Positions 50,960 to 59,725 of a stretch of 64,000 nt of DNA are shown in pieces. The position numbers and the translations under genes were made by a program. Position 1 is the stretch's first letter. Each line of letters begins with the position of its first letter. This stretch comes from Croceicoccus sp. YJ47. GTDB lineage: Bacteria; Pseudomonadota; Alphaproteobacteria; Sphingomonadales; Sphingomonadaceae. Under the pieces are notes generated by a model. That model was not told the DNA's origin and did not search any database. It saw only the letters and a program-made list of their open reading frames with translations. The DNA lies in the NCBI RefSeq assembly GCF_016745095.1, contig NZ_CP067087.1, positions 624,501-688,500 on the forward strand. The letters are read 5' to 3'.

Positions 50960-51760
50960 TCAGAGCGGCGCTTCGAGCGTGCCCAGCATCGCGCGCAACG
51001 CGGTTTCCGCGCCCTCCACCGGGGCGTCGCCGTCCTGCAAAAGCGCGGCATCGGCAATCGCCAGGACCGTGCCATCCCCGATCCGGCATCGCACGATCAG
51101 CCCGCCTGCCTGCGTCTCACACTCCGAATCGTGCCCCTCTCCGGTCAGGACGAAATGCCCCGCCTGCGACACGGGCAACGGCCCGGGCGTGCGTGCCATG
51201 CGCCAGCCCTCGTCCTGCGCCTCGTCATAGGCGAGTTCGAGACCCCAGCGCGCCAGGATCGGCGACAGCATCGCCATCGCCTCCGGCCTGCGCCGGTCGC
51301 CGAGCCCGTATTCCGAATGCGCCTCCAGCATCGGATCGGCGAGCAGCACCAGCCGCCCGCCGCCGCGCACCCATGTGTCGAGCGCGACATTTTCGTCACC
51401 GGCAAGCGCCCGCGGCTGTGCCATGAAAAGACGCTGCACGCCGCCATCCCCCGGGTCGCCCAATTGGGTCAACCGGTCGACCGGTCGCAGATCGTAATCG
51501 CGCGCGATCACGGCCTTCGCCCAATGGTCCCGCGTTTTCCCGTCGAGCAAGGCGTCAATGTCCCCCTCGGCCCAGAATATCGGCAGGCTGGTGAACAAGG
51601 CGAGCGCGGGCCTGTTCGCCGCAACCGTCGCGGCGCCCCCGGCCGAAGACGGGTTCGCATTGGCGGCGTCCGCACCGCCGCCCGCGCCCGCACCCCCGCC
51701 CGCGCCAGTGTTGCACCCGCACAGTGCGAGCGCGGCGAACAGCGTAGCAAGCGTGCGCAT
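50960..51760 (-). CDS. lipoprotein, GldG/DUF4350-like periplasmic domain
   Basis: Encodes 266 aa. A lipoprotein signal with lipobox LCGC at about residues 14-17 is followed by a Gly/Ala-rich linker and a domain resembling the soluble part of GldG-type ABC accessory proteins (ALFTSLPIFWAEG, VALDTWVRGGGRLVLLADPML). It starts one base after the stop of the small membrane protein upstream, so they are cotranscribed with the cysK homologue. No partner ABC permease is adjacent. Confidence 0.65.
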   Translation of the reverse strand: MRTLATLFAALALCGCNTGAGGGAGAGGGADAANANPSSAGGAATVAANRPALALFTSLPIFWAEGDIDALLDGKTRDHWAKAVIARDYDLRPVDRLTQLGDPGDGGVQRLFMAQPRALAGDENVALDTWVRGGGRLVLLADPMLEAHSEYGLGDRRRPEAMAMLSPILARWGLELAYDEAQDEGWRMARTPGPLPVSQAGHFVLTGEGHDSECETQAGGLIVRCRIGDGTVLAIADAALLQDGDAPVEGAETALRAMLGTLEAPL

Positions 51761-51761
51761 C

Positions 51762-52193
51762 CTATTGCCCGGCGCCACCGACAGTGCCGCTGGCGTTGCC
51801 GCCGTTATTGCCGCCGCCGCTGCGATTACCGGTGGGCGGCGTCGACGGTGCGGCCTGCGGCGGAGGGAGATCCGCGGCGGGAAGATCGCGCACGCTATCG
51901 CCTTCTCCCTCGGCGGGCAGTTCCGGCACGACGCCGATATCGACCAGCGGATCGGTACGGTTGGCCTTCGCCTCCGCGCCTTCCTGCGCCGCGATCTGAG
52001 GGTCCTCGGCCTCGCGCGCCTGCTCCATGATGGTGCTGGCCAAAGCGACGAGGAGCAGCATCGCGCCGATGCCCGCGATGCCGAGCTGTATGCGCTGGCT
52101 CGCCTGAACGCGGGCGCCGCGAAGGGCGGCGGAATCGAGCTCGGCCTTTCTGGCGGAGGCTTCGCGCCGGGCGAATCCGCGCGTCAACGCCAT
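51762..52193 (-). CDS. small membrane-anchored protein, unknown function
   Basis: Encodes 143 aa: basic N-terminus, one membrane helix (LGIAGIGAMLLLVALASTIM), then an acidic stretch and a Pro/Gly/Asn-rich low-complexity tail in the periplasm. No family recognised. It lies 13 bases after cysK and one base before the lipoprotein gene. Confidence 0.65.
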   Translation of the reverse strand: MALTRGFARREASARKAELDSAALRGARVQASQRIQLGIAGIGAMLLLVALASTIMEQAREAEDPQIAAQEGAEAKANRTDPLVDIGVVPELPAEGEGDSVRDLPAADLPPPQAAPSTPPTGNRSGGGNNGGNASGTVGGAGQ

Positions 52194-52206
52194 GACCGTG
52201 CCCCCC

Positions 52207-53211
52207 TCACCCGTTCAGCCAGGGAAAGACGGGAAGCCCCTTGGCCCGCAACCATTCGGGATTGTAGAGGCTGGAGAGATAGCGAAAGCCCGTATCGCAC
52301 AGGATCGTCGCAATGCGCGCCGGCCGGCCGAGGTCACGCGTGAGATCCTGCCCTAGGCGGATCGCCCCCGCCACGTTGATGCCCGACGACAGGCCAAGGC
52401 ACAGCCCCTCCTCTTTAAGCAGGCGGCGCACCCATTCGAGGCCTTCCTCGTCCGAGATGCGATATTGCGTGTCAATCGGCGCCCCTTCGAGATTGGCGGT
52501 GATCCGCCCCTGTCCGATCCCTTCGGCGACGGAGCTGCCCTCTGCCTTCAGTTCGCCGTTCGCGTAATAATTATACAGCGCGGCCCCGTGCGGATCCGAC
52601 AGCGCGATGCGCACATCCTCGCTCCGTTCCTTCAGTCCCATGCCGACCCCGGCGATGGTGCCGCCCGTGCCCGCGGCGCAGGTGAACCCGTCGACCTTTC
52701 CGCCCATCTGGTCCCAGATTTCGGGGGCGGTGCTGTCGATATGGGCCTTGCGATTGGCGGTGTTGTCGAACTGATTGGCCCAGATCGCGCCCTCCGTCTC
52801 CTCGGCCAGGCGGCGGGAGGTGTGCACGAAATGGCCCGGATTGGAAAAGGGCGCCGCAGGGACCAGCACCAGCTCCGCGCCCAGCGCCCGCAGCGTGTCC
52901 ATTTTCTCACGCGATTGGGTTTCGGGCATGACGATGATGGTGCGATACCCGCGCGCATTGGCGACGAGAGCCATGCCGATGCCGGTATTGCCGGCCGTAC
53001 CCTCGACGATGGTGCCGCCGGGTTCGAGCGCGCCGCGTTCCTCCGCATCGCGCACGATCCACAGCGCGGCGCGGTCCTTGACCGACGCGCCGGGATTCTC
53101 GAACTCGCACTTGCCGAAAATGTCGCATCCGGCGGCCTCGCTCGGCCCTGCGAGCCGGACCAGCCGGGTGTTGCCGATAAGCGATAATGTATCAGGAATT
53201 GTCTGCATCAT
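52207..53211 (-). CDS. cysteine synthase A-like PLP enzyme
   Basis: Encodes 334 aa. PLP Lys is in NPGASVKDRAAL, the phosphate loop is GTAGNTGIGMAL, and GTGGTIAGVGMGLKE and LSSGINVAGAI follow. It should make cysteine from O-acetylserine and sulfide, though members of this branch can also be cystathionine beta-synthase-like. Start 53211 or 53208. A second cysteine-synthase-fold gene (Cds1-like, at 19611) runs the opposite reaction. Confidence 0.88.
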   Translation of the reverse strand: MMQTIPDTLSLIGNTRLVRLAGPSEAAGCDIFGKCEFENPGASVKDRAALWIVRDAEERGALEPGGTIVEGTAGNTGIGMALVANARGYRTIIVMPETQSREKMDTLRALGAELVLVPAAPFSNPGHFVHTSRRLAEETEGAIWANQFDNTANRKAHIDSTAPEIWDQMGGKVDGFTCAAGTGGTIAGVGMGLKERSEDVRIALSDPHGAALYNYYANGELKAEGSSVAEGIGQGRITANLEGAPIDTQYRISDEEGLEWVRRLLKEEGLCLGLSSGINVAGAIRLGQDLTRDLGRPARIATILCDTGFRYLSSLYNPEWLRAKGLPVFPWLNG

Positions 53212-53258
53212 CGCCAAGGTAGGAGGCGCATTGCCGAAGGGCAACGATAAAGCGGCGG

Positions 53259-53918
53259 TCAATCGCGGGCCGCGCGCACCGCCGCGCCAGCGGCAAAGGG
53301 CGCAATCGCAAGCAGCACCAGACTGACCGCGCCGGTGAGCGCGATGCCGCCCTCGCCCCCGCTCGACAGGCTGCCCGCCCCGAAGATCAGCAGCGGTATC
53401 GCCAGCGGCACGATGAGCAGCCCCGAAAGCGCCGCACCCCCGCGCAGCCCAGCCGTGATCCCCGCCACCATCACGCCGAGCGCCGCCAGCCCCGGCGTCC
53501 CCGCAAGCAGGCCCAGCATCACGACCCGCACCTGTTCCCCCGAAAGGCCGAGCAGGGCGGAGGCGGGCAAGGCCGCCGCCATCAACGGCACCGCAAAGGT
53601 CAGCCAGTGCGCACCGATGCGCGCCGCCATGATCCATTCCTCGCTCAATCCGCGGATCGCCCATTGATCGAAGAACCCGGCATCGAGGTCCGGCTCCACC
53701 AGCCGGTCGAGCGGAAGGATCGCCGCCAGCAACGCCGCGACCCACACGATGCCCCCGCCGCTGCGCGCGAGCAGCGCCGCATCCGGCCCTACGGCAAAGG
53801 GATAGAGCATGGCCACCGCCAGGAAGAACAGCACCGGCAATCCCGCCCCGCCGCGCCGCCCGCCCGTGAGCAGCATGGCGATGTCGCGGCGGAACACCTG
53901 CACCCAAAGGGCCGTCAC
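53259..53918 (-). CDS. ccmB: heme exporter protein CcmB
   Basis: Encodes 219 aa from GTG 53918, overlapping ccmA (GTGA). Six membrane helices; FRRDIAMLL at the start and VLFFLAVAMLYPFAVGPD fit CcmB, the permease that with CcmA releases holo-CcmE in cytochrome c maturation. No ccmC/D/E gene follows here, so the ccm genes are split. Confidence 0.85.
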   Translation of the reverse strand: MTALWVQVFRRDIAMLLTGGRRGGAGLPVLFFLAVAMLYPFAVGPDAALLARSGGGIVWVAALLAAILPLDRLVEPDLDAGFFDQWAIRGLSEEWIMAARIGAHWLTFAVPLMAAALPASALLGLSGEQVRVVMLGLLAGTPGLAALGVMVAGITAGLRGGAALSGLLIVPLAIPLLIFGAGSLSSGGEGGIALTGAVSLVLLAIAPFAAGAAVRAARD

Positions 53919-54562
53919 GCGGCATAATCCGGTATCGAGAGGCGCGCCATGCCGGGCAAGCGGATCGGTTGGTGCGAGGCGACGAGCGCGATGCCGCCCG
54001 ACCCGCAATGCTCCGCGATCAGCGCCTCCACCATGTCGGTCGATGCCGCGTCCAGCCCGTTGAGCGGTTCGTCCAGCATCCAGATCGCAGCCCCGCGCCC
54101 CGCCATGCGCGCGAGCGCAGCCCGGCGCCGCTGCCCGGTGGAAAGATAGCGCACCGGCACGTCGAGCAGGCCGTCGATGCCGACCCGGCTTGCGATGCGC
54201 GCCGCGGCCTCGTCAGCCAACCCGTCGCACCGCGCCCAGAAGCCGAGCGCCCGGCCGAGCGGCAGATGCGTGTCCAGCGCCAGCCGCTCATCGAGCAGGG
54301 CAATATCGCCGCTCCGCTCCACGGTGCCGGCAAAAGGCCGCGACAATCCCGCCAGGATCCGGATCAGGCTGGACTTGCCCACGCCGTTCGGCCCTGCCAG
54401 ATGGAGCGCATCGCCGCTCTTCAACCGCAGCGACAGCTTTGCGAACAACAGCCGTTCGCCCCGCCGGCATGCCAGATCCCGCGCGTCGAGCACGGCATTC
54501 GCATACGCCATCGGGCCGGACTGGGCGGGCGGGTCGGACGGAATCGAAAGGGCGGCGGCCAT
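53915..54562 (-). CDS. ccmA: heme exporter ATPase CcmA
   Basis: Encodes 215 aa from 54562 (ATG 54511 is an alternative that matches the shorter family length). Walker A GPNGVGKSSL, signature LSTGQRRRAALARM and Walker B IWMLDEPLNGLD are typical of CcmA. Coupled to ccmB. Confidence 0.88.
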   Translation of the reverse strand: MAAALSIPSDPPAQSGPMAYANAVLDARDLACRRGERLLFAKLSLRLKSGDALHLAGPNGVGKSSLIRILAGLSRPFAGTVERSGDIALLDERLALDTHLPLGRALGFWARCDGLADEAAARIASRVGIDGLLDVPVRYLSTGQRRRAALARMAGRGAAIWMLDEPLNGLDAASTDMVEALIAEHCGSGGIALVASHQPIRLPGMARLSIPDYAA

Positions 54563-54618
54563 CGCGCCGGTCTATGGGATGATGGGCCGCGTGCCAAGCC
54601 AGGGGAATGGATACGAAT

Positions 54619-54906
54619 ATGGTCGACAGGCTGACGAAAGAGGAAATCGGCGCGATGCTGGCGCAGGCGCCGGAATGGACGCTGCGCGAAGATGGCGGCG
54701 CGATCGAACGGCGCTTCGTGTTCGGTGATTTCGTCGCCGCGTTCGGGTTCATGACGCGCGTCGCACTGCTCGCGGAAAAGGCGGACCATCACCCCGAATG
54801 GAGCAATGTCTACAACCGCGTGGACATCACGCTCACGACGCATGACGCGGACGGATTGTCGGCCCGCGACGCGGCCATGGCACGGGCGATCGACGCCGCG
54901 CTATAA
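54619..54906 (+). CDS. 4a-hydroxytetrahydrobiopterin dehydratase (PCD/DCoH)
   Basis: Encodes 95 aa. The active-site motif [23 protein letters not shown] contains the catalytic His residues. ATG 54607 is also in frame, but it abuts AGGGGA, so 54619 is preferred. The enzyme recycles pterin cofactor and may also support other metabolism; no phenylalanine hydroxylase is adjacent. The stop overlaps the converging glycosylase gene by six bases. Confidence 0.88.
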   Translation: MVDRLTKEEIGAMLAQAPEWTLREDGGAIERRFVFGDFVAAFGFMTRVALLAEKADHHPEWSNVYNRVDITLTTHDADGLSARDAAMARAIDAAL

Positions 54907-55518
54907 CGCCGGATTCTGGTAATAATGCCAGGTGAAGATCGCCATCGCGCCGCGATGCGGTCGCCATTTTTCGGCAAGCGCGCGCGTGGCGCGTTCGTCG
55001 GGGCGTTCCTTCATCCCGGCAATGCGCCCCGCCCCCACCTGCACGGCAAGGTCGCCGGCCTACCAGATGTCGGGCCGCCCCTCGGCAAAAAGCAGGTAGA
55101 TTTCCGCCGACCAGCGCCCGATCCCCTTGACCTGCGTGAGCGCGGCAATCGCTTCCTCGTCATCGGCGGGCAGCGCGTGGAGGTCGAGCGAACCGTCGTC
55201 GATCAACGCACACAAGGACCGGGCATAATCCTGCTTCTGCCGCGACAGGCCGCAAGCGCGCAAGGCGTCGAAATCCGCGTCCAGCACGGCGCGTGGCGGA
55301 ATATCCTCCCCCAGATGCGCGACCAGCCGGCCCCACACCGCGTTCGCCGCCGCGACCGACACCTGCTGTCCCACGATGGTGCGCAGCAATGTGCGGTATC
55401 CGGTTTCGCGGATCCGTTCCTCCGGGTATCCGACCGCCTCCAGCGCACGCGCAACCTGCGGATCGCGGGCCGCGACCGCGTCCAGTCCGGCGGTGAGTTG
55501 TGCGTACGTCAAACCCAT
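54901..55518 (-). pseudogene. DNA-3-methyladenine glycosylase (AlkA-like, HhH-GPD), interrupted by in-frame TAG
   Basis: The full frame is 206 codons, usual for short AlkA-like enzymes that remove alkylated bases. GQQVSVAAANAVWGRL, the helix-hairpin-helix (LTQVKGIGRWSAEIYLLF) and the catalytic-Asp motif AGDLAVQ are intact. A TAG at 55060-55062 (codon 153) reads RPDIW-TAG-AGDLAVQ where Pro is strongly expected (PAGD). It truncates the catalytic Asp, so the product would be dead unless the codon is read or miscalled. The frame ends normally at 54901. Confidence 0.8.
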
Positions 55519-55646
55519 CGCTGGTCCTTCGTCATGTTGCGCCCGACCACAAGCAGGCTTGCCAAATCCTGCGCAACGCGATAGCAGCCCGTCCCGGACA
55601 GGCAAGCGGTGCCCCGCGCATCGCCGCCGAAACATAGGGACAGACT

Positions 55647-55964
55647 ATGCCGCAACTGATTGTCGTCAATCGCGAAGGCGAGGAAAAGCCGGTCGAAGCC
55701 CAGGACGGGCTGAGCGTGATGGAAGCGATCCGCGACAATGGTTTCGATGAATTGCTGGCGCTTTGCGGGGGCTGCTGCTCTTGCGCGACGTGCCATGTCT
55801 ATGTCGATCCCGCGTTCGGCGAAAAGCTGCCCAAGATGTCGGAAGACGAGGACGATCTCCTCGACAGCTCCGACCATCGCAAGGAGAATTCGCGACTTTC
55901 CTGTCAGATCCCGATGTCGGGCGATCTGGACGGTCTGAAAGTCGAAATCGCCCCGGAGGATTGA
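55647..55964 (+). CDS. [2Fe-2S] adrenodoxin-type ferredoxin
   Basis: Encodes 105 aa. The cluster ligands sit in [17 protein letters not shown] (C-x5-C-x2-C) and the distant SRLSCQIPM. It matches the vertebrate-type (ISC or P450-linked) ferredoxins. AGGGA lies seven bases before the ATG. It is divergent from the glycosylase and ends at a bidirectional terminator. Confidence 0.93.
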   Translation: MPQLIVVNREGEEKPVEAQDGLSVMEAIRDNGFDELLALCGGCCSCATCHVYVDPAFGEKLPKMSEDEDDLLDSSDHRKENSRLSCQIPMSGDLDGLKVEIAPED

Positions 55965-56011
55965 GGCCAGCGCCGCGATCGTTCCGGTCGGCGCGAAGCC
56001 GGTTGGAGAGG

Positions 56012-56053
56012 AAACGCCCCGGTTCCCGCCAAGAGGAACCGGGGCGTTTATTT
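56012..56053. terminator. bidirectional terminator between ferredoxin and map
   Basis: AAACGCCCCGGTTCC pairs with GGAACCGGGGCGTTT around an eight-base loop, and is followed by TATTTTG on the plus strand. It serves the converging ferredoxin and map genes. Confidence 0.8.
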
Positions 56054-56101
56054 TGCGGCGGACATGTCCGCGTGCGACGCCCCGGTCACACGTCGGCAGG
56101 C

Positions 56102-56941
56102 TCATACATCGTAGGGCGGCGCGTGGCGTTCCTTCGGGCTCTGTGTGAAGATTTCGCAGCCATCCTCGGTAATGCCGATGGAATGCTCGAACTGCGCCGA
56201 TAGCGAACGGTCGCGCGTCACCGCCGTCCATCCGTCGTCGAGCAGCTTCACCCCCGCCTTGCCCAGATTGATCATCGGTTCGATGGTGAAGAACATGCCC
56301 GGCTTCAATTCCGGCCCGGTGCCCGCGCGCCCGGCATGGACGACTTCGGGCGCATCGTGGAACAACCGGCCCAGCCCGTGCCCGCAAAATTCGCGCACCA
56401 CGCCATAGCGGTGATTTTCGGCATGGGTCTGAATGGCGGACGCAATATCGCCGAGCCGCGCGCCGGGGCGGGCCTGCTCGATCCCGATCATCAGGCATTC
56501 GTACGTCACGTCGACCAGCCGCCGCGCCTTGAGCGGTACATCGCCGACCAGATACATGCGCGAGCTGTCGCCGTGCCATCCGTCGAGCAGCGGCGTGACG
56601 TCAATATTGACGATGTCGCCATCCTTCAGCGTCTTTTCCGAGGGGATACCGTGGCACACCACATGGTTGATCGAGATGCAGCAGCTGTGCCGGTATCCGC
56701 GATAGCCCGCCGTGGCCGGAACCGCACCGGCGTCGAGCGTCATGGATCGCACCGCGTCGTCGAGCGCGCCCGTGGTGATGCCGGGGCGCACCATTTCGGC
56801 CATCGCATCGAGGATTTCGGCCGCTAGCCGGCCTGCCTTGCGCATGCCGGCAAACCCGGCCTCGCCATGCAGCTTGATGGTGCCGTCGCGCGGCAGGATG
56901 TCGGTGTCGTCTACGGTCTGATATTGGGTCATCGGGTCCAT
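56102..56941 (-). CDS. map: type I methionine aminopeptidase
   Basis: Encodes 279 aa. Metal ligands appear in NIDVTPLLDGWHGDSSRM, CGHGLGRLFHD, FTIEPMINLG and QFEHSIGIT. It removes the initiator Met from nascent proteins. ATG 56932 is an alternative start. It follows the DUF3298-like gene by 53 bases. Confidence 0.95.
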   Translation of the reverse strand: MDPMTQYQTVDDTDILPRDGTIKLHGEAGFAGMRKAGRLAAEILDAMAEMVRPGITTGALDDAVRSMTLDAGAVPATAGYRGYRHSCCISINHVVCHGIPSEKTLKDGDIVNIDVTPLLDGWHGDSSRMYLVGDVPLKARRLVDVTYECLMIGIEQARPGARLGDIASAIQTHAENHRYGVVREFCGHGLGRLFHDAPEVVHAGRAGTGPELKPGMFFTIEPMINLGKAGVKLLDDGWTAVTRDRSLSAQFEHSIGITEDGCEIFTQSPKERHAPPYDV

Positions 56942-56994
56942 GTAGCGTCGCTGGGGCCGGATTGCGAGTGGTCAAACGCCGGGCCGGGCGGTCT

Positions 56995-57813
56995 TCACCC
57001 CTCCGGCGCGGCGGCGAATGCGTCGCGATATTCGGGGCGGAGCGCGGCGATCACCGCGTCTGTCACCGGAATGGTGAGATCGTAGCTGCCCTCCGCATGG
57101 GCGCCCGCGACCGACGACCCGACGAGGAAACCGAGCCGGTCGATCCGGCGCCCGTCGCTCGACCCGAGAATCATCGAGGTGTCCGATACAGGATCGATGC
57201 AGGCGTTTTCCCACCCGCCCTCGGTGCCCATGTCGCCGCGCCGTTCGGCCCGCGCGCGGTCGAGCGCGTCGCACATCGGCCCGCGCACCGCATCGTTGAG
57301 AGCGGCGGTGCCCGAAAACATCGTGCCGGGCTGCAGCACCAGGTTCTTCTCCCGGTCGAGCACCAGCGCATCGAAGGTTTGCATCCCGTGCGCGCCCCCT
57401 TCGTAAACATAGGTTTCCGCCGACAGCGAGACGAAGCGCGGCGTTTGCGTCACCACGCTCCACTCCTTCTCGAAACCGAAGGGGCGGAAGGGGTATCCCG
57501 ATGCCTCGGCCTCCCGCCGCGCGGCGCCGGCGCTTGTCGCGATCTCGTTGCGCAGGCGCTGCCGCTCGGCGGTGAGCGCATCCTTCAACGGGCCGGTGCC
57601 GGCCGCGGCGGGCCAGCTATAGGCGAACTCGAAATCGTCGGTGCTTTCGTCCACCGCCTCGGCCCGGCCCGGTTGCGCGGGAGTTTCGGCCACGGCGGAG
57701 ATGGTCGCCGCGTCCTCGCTCGCGGGCGCTGCCGCAGGCTCCGCCGCGCCATTGTCGGAGCATCCTGTCAGAATCGGCAGGAACAGGGCGGTGGCAAGAG
57801 CCGTTCGAAACAT
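56995..57813 (-). CDS. lipoprotein with DUF4163/DUF3298 (RsiV-like) domain
   Basis: Encodes 272 aa. Lipobox LTGC at about residues 15-18. The two-part domain is recognisable: FEFAYSWPAA with strand pairs, and ETYVYEGGAHGMQTFDALVLDREK. RsiV-type relatives bind lysozyme or glycan fragments, but function here is unknown. It is divergent from the M17 gene, with 68 bases between. Confidence 0.75.
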   Translation of the reverse strand: MFRTALATALFLPILTGCSDNGAAEPAAAPASEDAATISAVAETPAQPGRAEAVDESTDDFEFAYSWPAAAGTGPLKDALTAERQRLRNEIATSAGAARREAEASGYPFRPFGFEKEWSVVTQTPRFVSLSAETYVYEGGAHGMQTFDALVLDREKNLVLQPGTMFSGTAALNDAVRGPMCDALDRARAERRGDMGTEGGWENACIDPVSDTSMILGSSDGRRIDRLGFLVGSSVAGAHAEGSYDLTIPVTDAVIAALRPEYRDAFAAAPEG

Positions 57814-57881
57814 GATCAGATTTTCCTCGCTAGCGGATAACAGTGCCGCCTATTGCGCCGACAACCAAGGATATGGATACG

Positions 57882-59279
57882 ATGACCCGATCCGAAAAGA
57901 GCCCCGCCCTCATCGAGGCCGACCGCGGTCAGGACGCGATCGCGCTGCACCTCGTCAACAAGGACGGGTTCGATGCATGGCGCGCCACCCTGTCCGGGCC
58001 GCAGCGCGCGGCCCTCGCGGCGCAGAAATTCAAGGGCAAGGGGTATGAGACCGCGATCGTGCCAGATGGCGATGGCTGGTTCGCGGTGGGCGGCGTCGCC
58101 AATCCCGCCGACCTGTCGAGCTGGTGCCTGGCCAAGCTTGCCGAGGTGCTGCCCGCCGGCACCTACCGCCTTGCCAAGGGGGATGCCGGCCCGGCGCTGT
58201 TCGGGTGGCAGACCGCACAATATCGGTATGACCGGTACAAGAAGAACGCCGAGGCCGAAGGTCCGCGCATCCTCCTCACGCAGCAGGCCGCGGCCATCGA
58301 CGCCGCCATCGCGGAGGCCGAGGCCGCCCATCTGGTGCGCGACCTCGTCAACACGCCCGCAGAGGACATGGGCCCCGACGCGCTGGAGGCCGAGGCCGAG
58401 CGCATCGCGAAGGCGCATGGCGCGACCATATCGGTTACGCGCGGCGACACGCTCGAACGCGAATATCCGATGGTCCATGCCGTGGGCCGCGCCGCCGCGC
58501 GCGGGTTTGCGCCCCGCATGATCGAAATCGAATGGGGCGATGAAAATGCGCCGCGGCTCGCCATCGTGGGCAAGGGGGTGTGTTTCGATTCCGGCGGGCT
58601 CGACATCAAGGGCGCGAGCGGCATGGCATTGATGAAGAAGGACATGGGCGGGTCCGCGCATGCGCTGGCGCTGGCGCAGCTGATCATGGCGCGGGGGCTC
58701 AACGTGCGTCTGCATTGCCTCGTCCCGGCGGTGGAGAACGCGATTGCCGGCAATGCATTCCGGCCGGGCGACGTCCTGACATCGCGGGCGGGGAAAACGG
58801 TGGAGATCACCAATACCGATGCCGAAGGGCGGCTGATCCTCGGCGATGCGCTGGCGCGGGCGAGCGAGATGAAGCCCGAACTCATCATCGATTTCGCCAC
58901 GCTGACCGGCGCGGCGCGCGTGGCGCTCGGCCCCGACCTGCCGGCGCTGATGGCGCGGCGCGATGCGACGGCGGATGCACTGCTCACCGCGGGCAAGGCG
59001 CATGACGACGAATGCTGGCGCCTGCCGCTTCCCGAAACCTATCGCGACATGTTGAAAAGCGACGTCGCCGACATGGCCAATTCGGCCAGCGGCGGGTTCG
59101 CTGGCGCGATCACCGCGGGGCTTTTCCTCGACGCGTTCGTGGCCGACGATCTCGACTGGGCGCATTTCGATACGTTCGCATGGCGCCCCTCGGCAAAGCC
59201 GGGACGGCCCAAGGGCGGCGCCGCGCTCGGCCTCAGGGCGGCATGGCACATGGTGCGCACGCGTTTCGGCGGCAATTGA
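57882..59279 (+). CDS. M17 leucyl aminopeptidase family protein
   Basis: Encodes 465 aa. The M17 signature NTDAEGRLILGDAL, metal-binding GKGVCFDSGGLDIK and KKDMGGSAHAL are intact, so it should be an active two-metal aminopeptidase. Start 57882 is set by AAGGAT at 57867-57872. It is followed by a SH3-only gene, as in the common sphingomonad M17-NlpC/P60 pair. Confidence 0.92.
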   Translation: MTRSEKSPALIEADRGQDAIALHLVNKDGFDAWRATLSGPQRAALAAQKFKGKGYETAIVPDGDGWFAVGGVANPADLSSWCLAKLAEVLPAGTYRLAKGDAGPALFGWQTAQYRYDRYKKNAEAEGPRILLTQQAAAIDAAIAEAEAAHLVRDLVNTPAEDMGPDALEAEAERIAKAHGATISVTRGDTLEREYPMVHAVGRAAARGFAPRMIEIEWGDENAPRLAIVGKGVCFDSGGLDIKGASGMALMKKDMGGSAHALALAQLIMARGLNVRLHCLVPAVENAIAGNAFRPGDVLTSRAGKTVEITNTDAEGRLILGDALARASEMKPELIIDFATLTGAARVALGPDLPALMARRDATADALLTAGKAHDDECWRLPLPETYRDMLKSDVADMANSASGGFAGAITAGLFLDAFVADDLDWAHFDTFAWRPSAKPGRPKGGAALGLRAAWHMVRTRFGGN

Positions 59280-59365
59280 ACCGGTGCGGCGGGGCGGAAA
59301 CTTGCCTCTGTCGGCACGGCGGTCTAAGCGGCGCGTTCGCGAAAGACTTTCACTCGATCAGAAAC

Positions 59366-59725
59366 ATGCCGCCCTTGCCCGATCCAACTACCCTGTCCAT
59401 TCCCGCAGAGCCTCAGCCGCGCAGTTTCAACCTGTCCGGCCCGCGTGAGAGCGACGACGCGCGCCTTCCTGCGCGCGGCGATCTTGCGCATATCGATCTG
59501 GCCGGCAGGATCTTCGTGCCGCATTACGCGGTACCGATGGCGCATGTCGCGACGCGGGCCGCGCCGGTCGTGGCCTCGCCGCAGGTCGGGGCCTGTCCGG
59601 TCGGGTCGCTCAACGAAGGGGACATGTTCGACGTGCTCGATTTTTCCGGTGGATTCGCCTGGGGCTGTGCGCCGGGCGGCATGGCGGGCTATGTCGCGTC
59701 CGATGCCCTGAAGGCCATGGCATGA
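59366..59725 (+). CDS. SH3-domain protein, probable remnant of an NlpC/P60 cell-wall peptidase
   Basis: Encodes 119 aa. The segment LAHIDLAGRIFVPHYAVPM and the strands VGSLNEGDMFDVLDFSGGFAWGC and GMAGYVASDALKAM match the N-terminal SH3 part of sphingomonad NlpC/P60 peptidases, which normally continue into a Cys-His catalytic domain. Here the stop overlaps argC (ATGA), so the catalytic part is absent. The frame is open and may bind peptidoglycan. No signal peptide seen. Confidence 0.7.
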   Translation: MPPLPDPTTLSIPAEPQPRSFNLSGPRESDDARLPARGDLAHIDLAGRIFVPHYAVPMAHVATRAAPVVASPQVGACPVGSLNEGDMFDVLDFSGGFAWGCAPGGMAGYVASDALKAMA

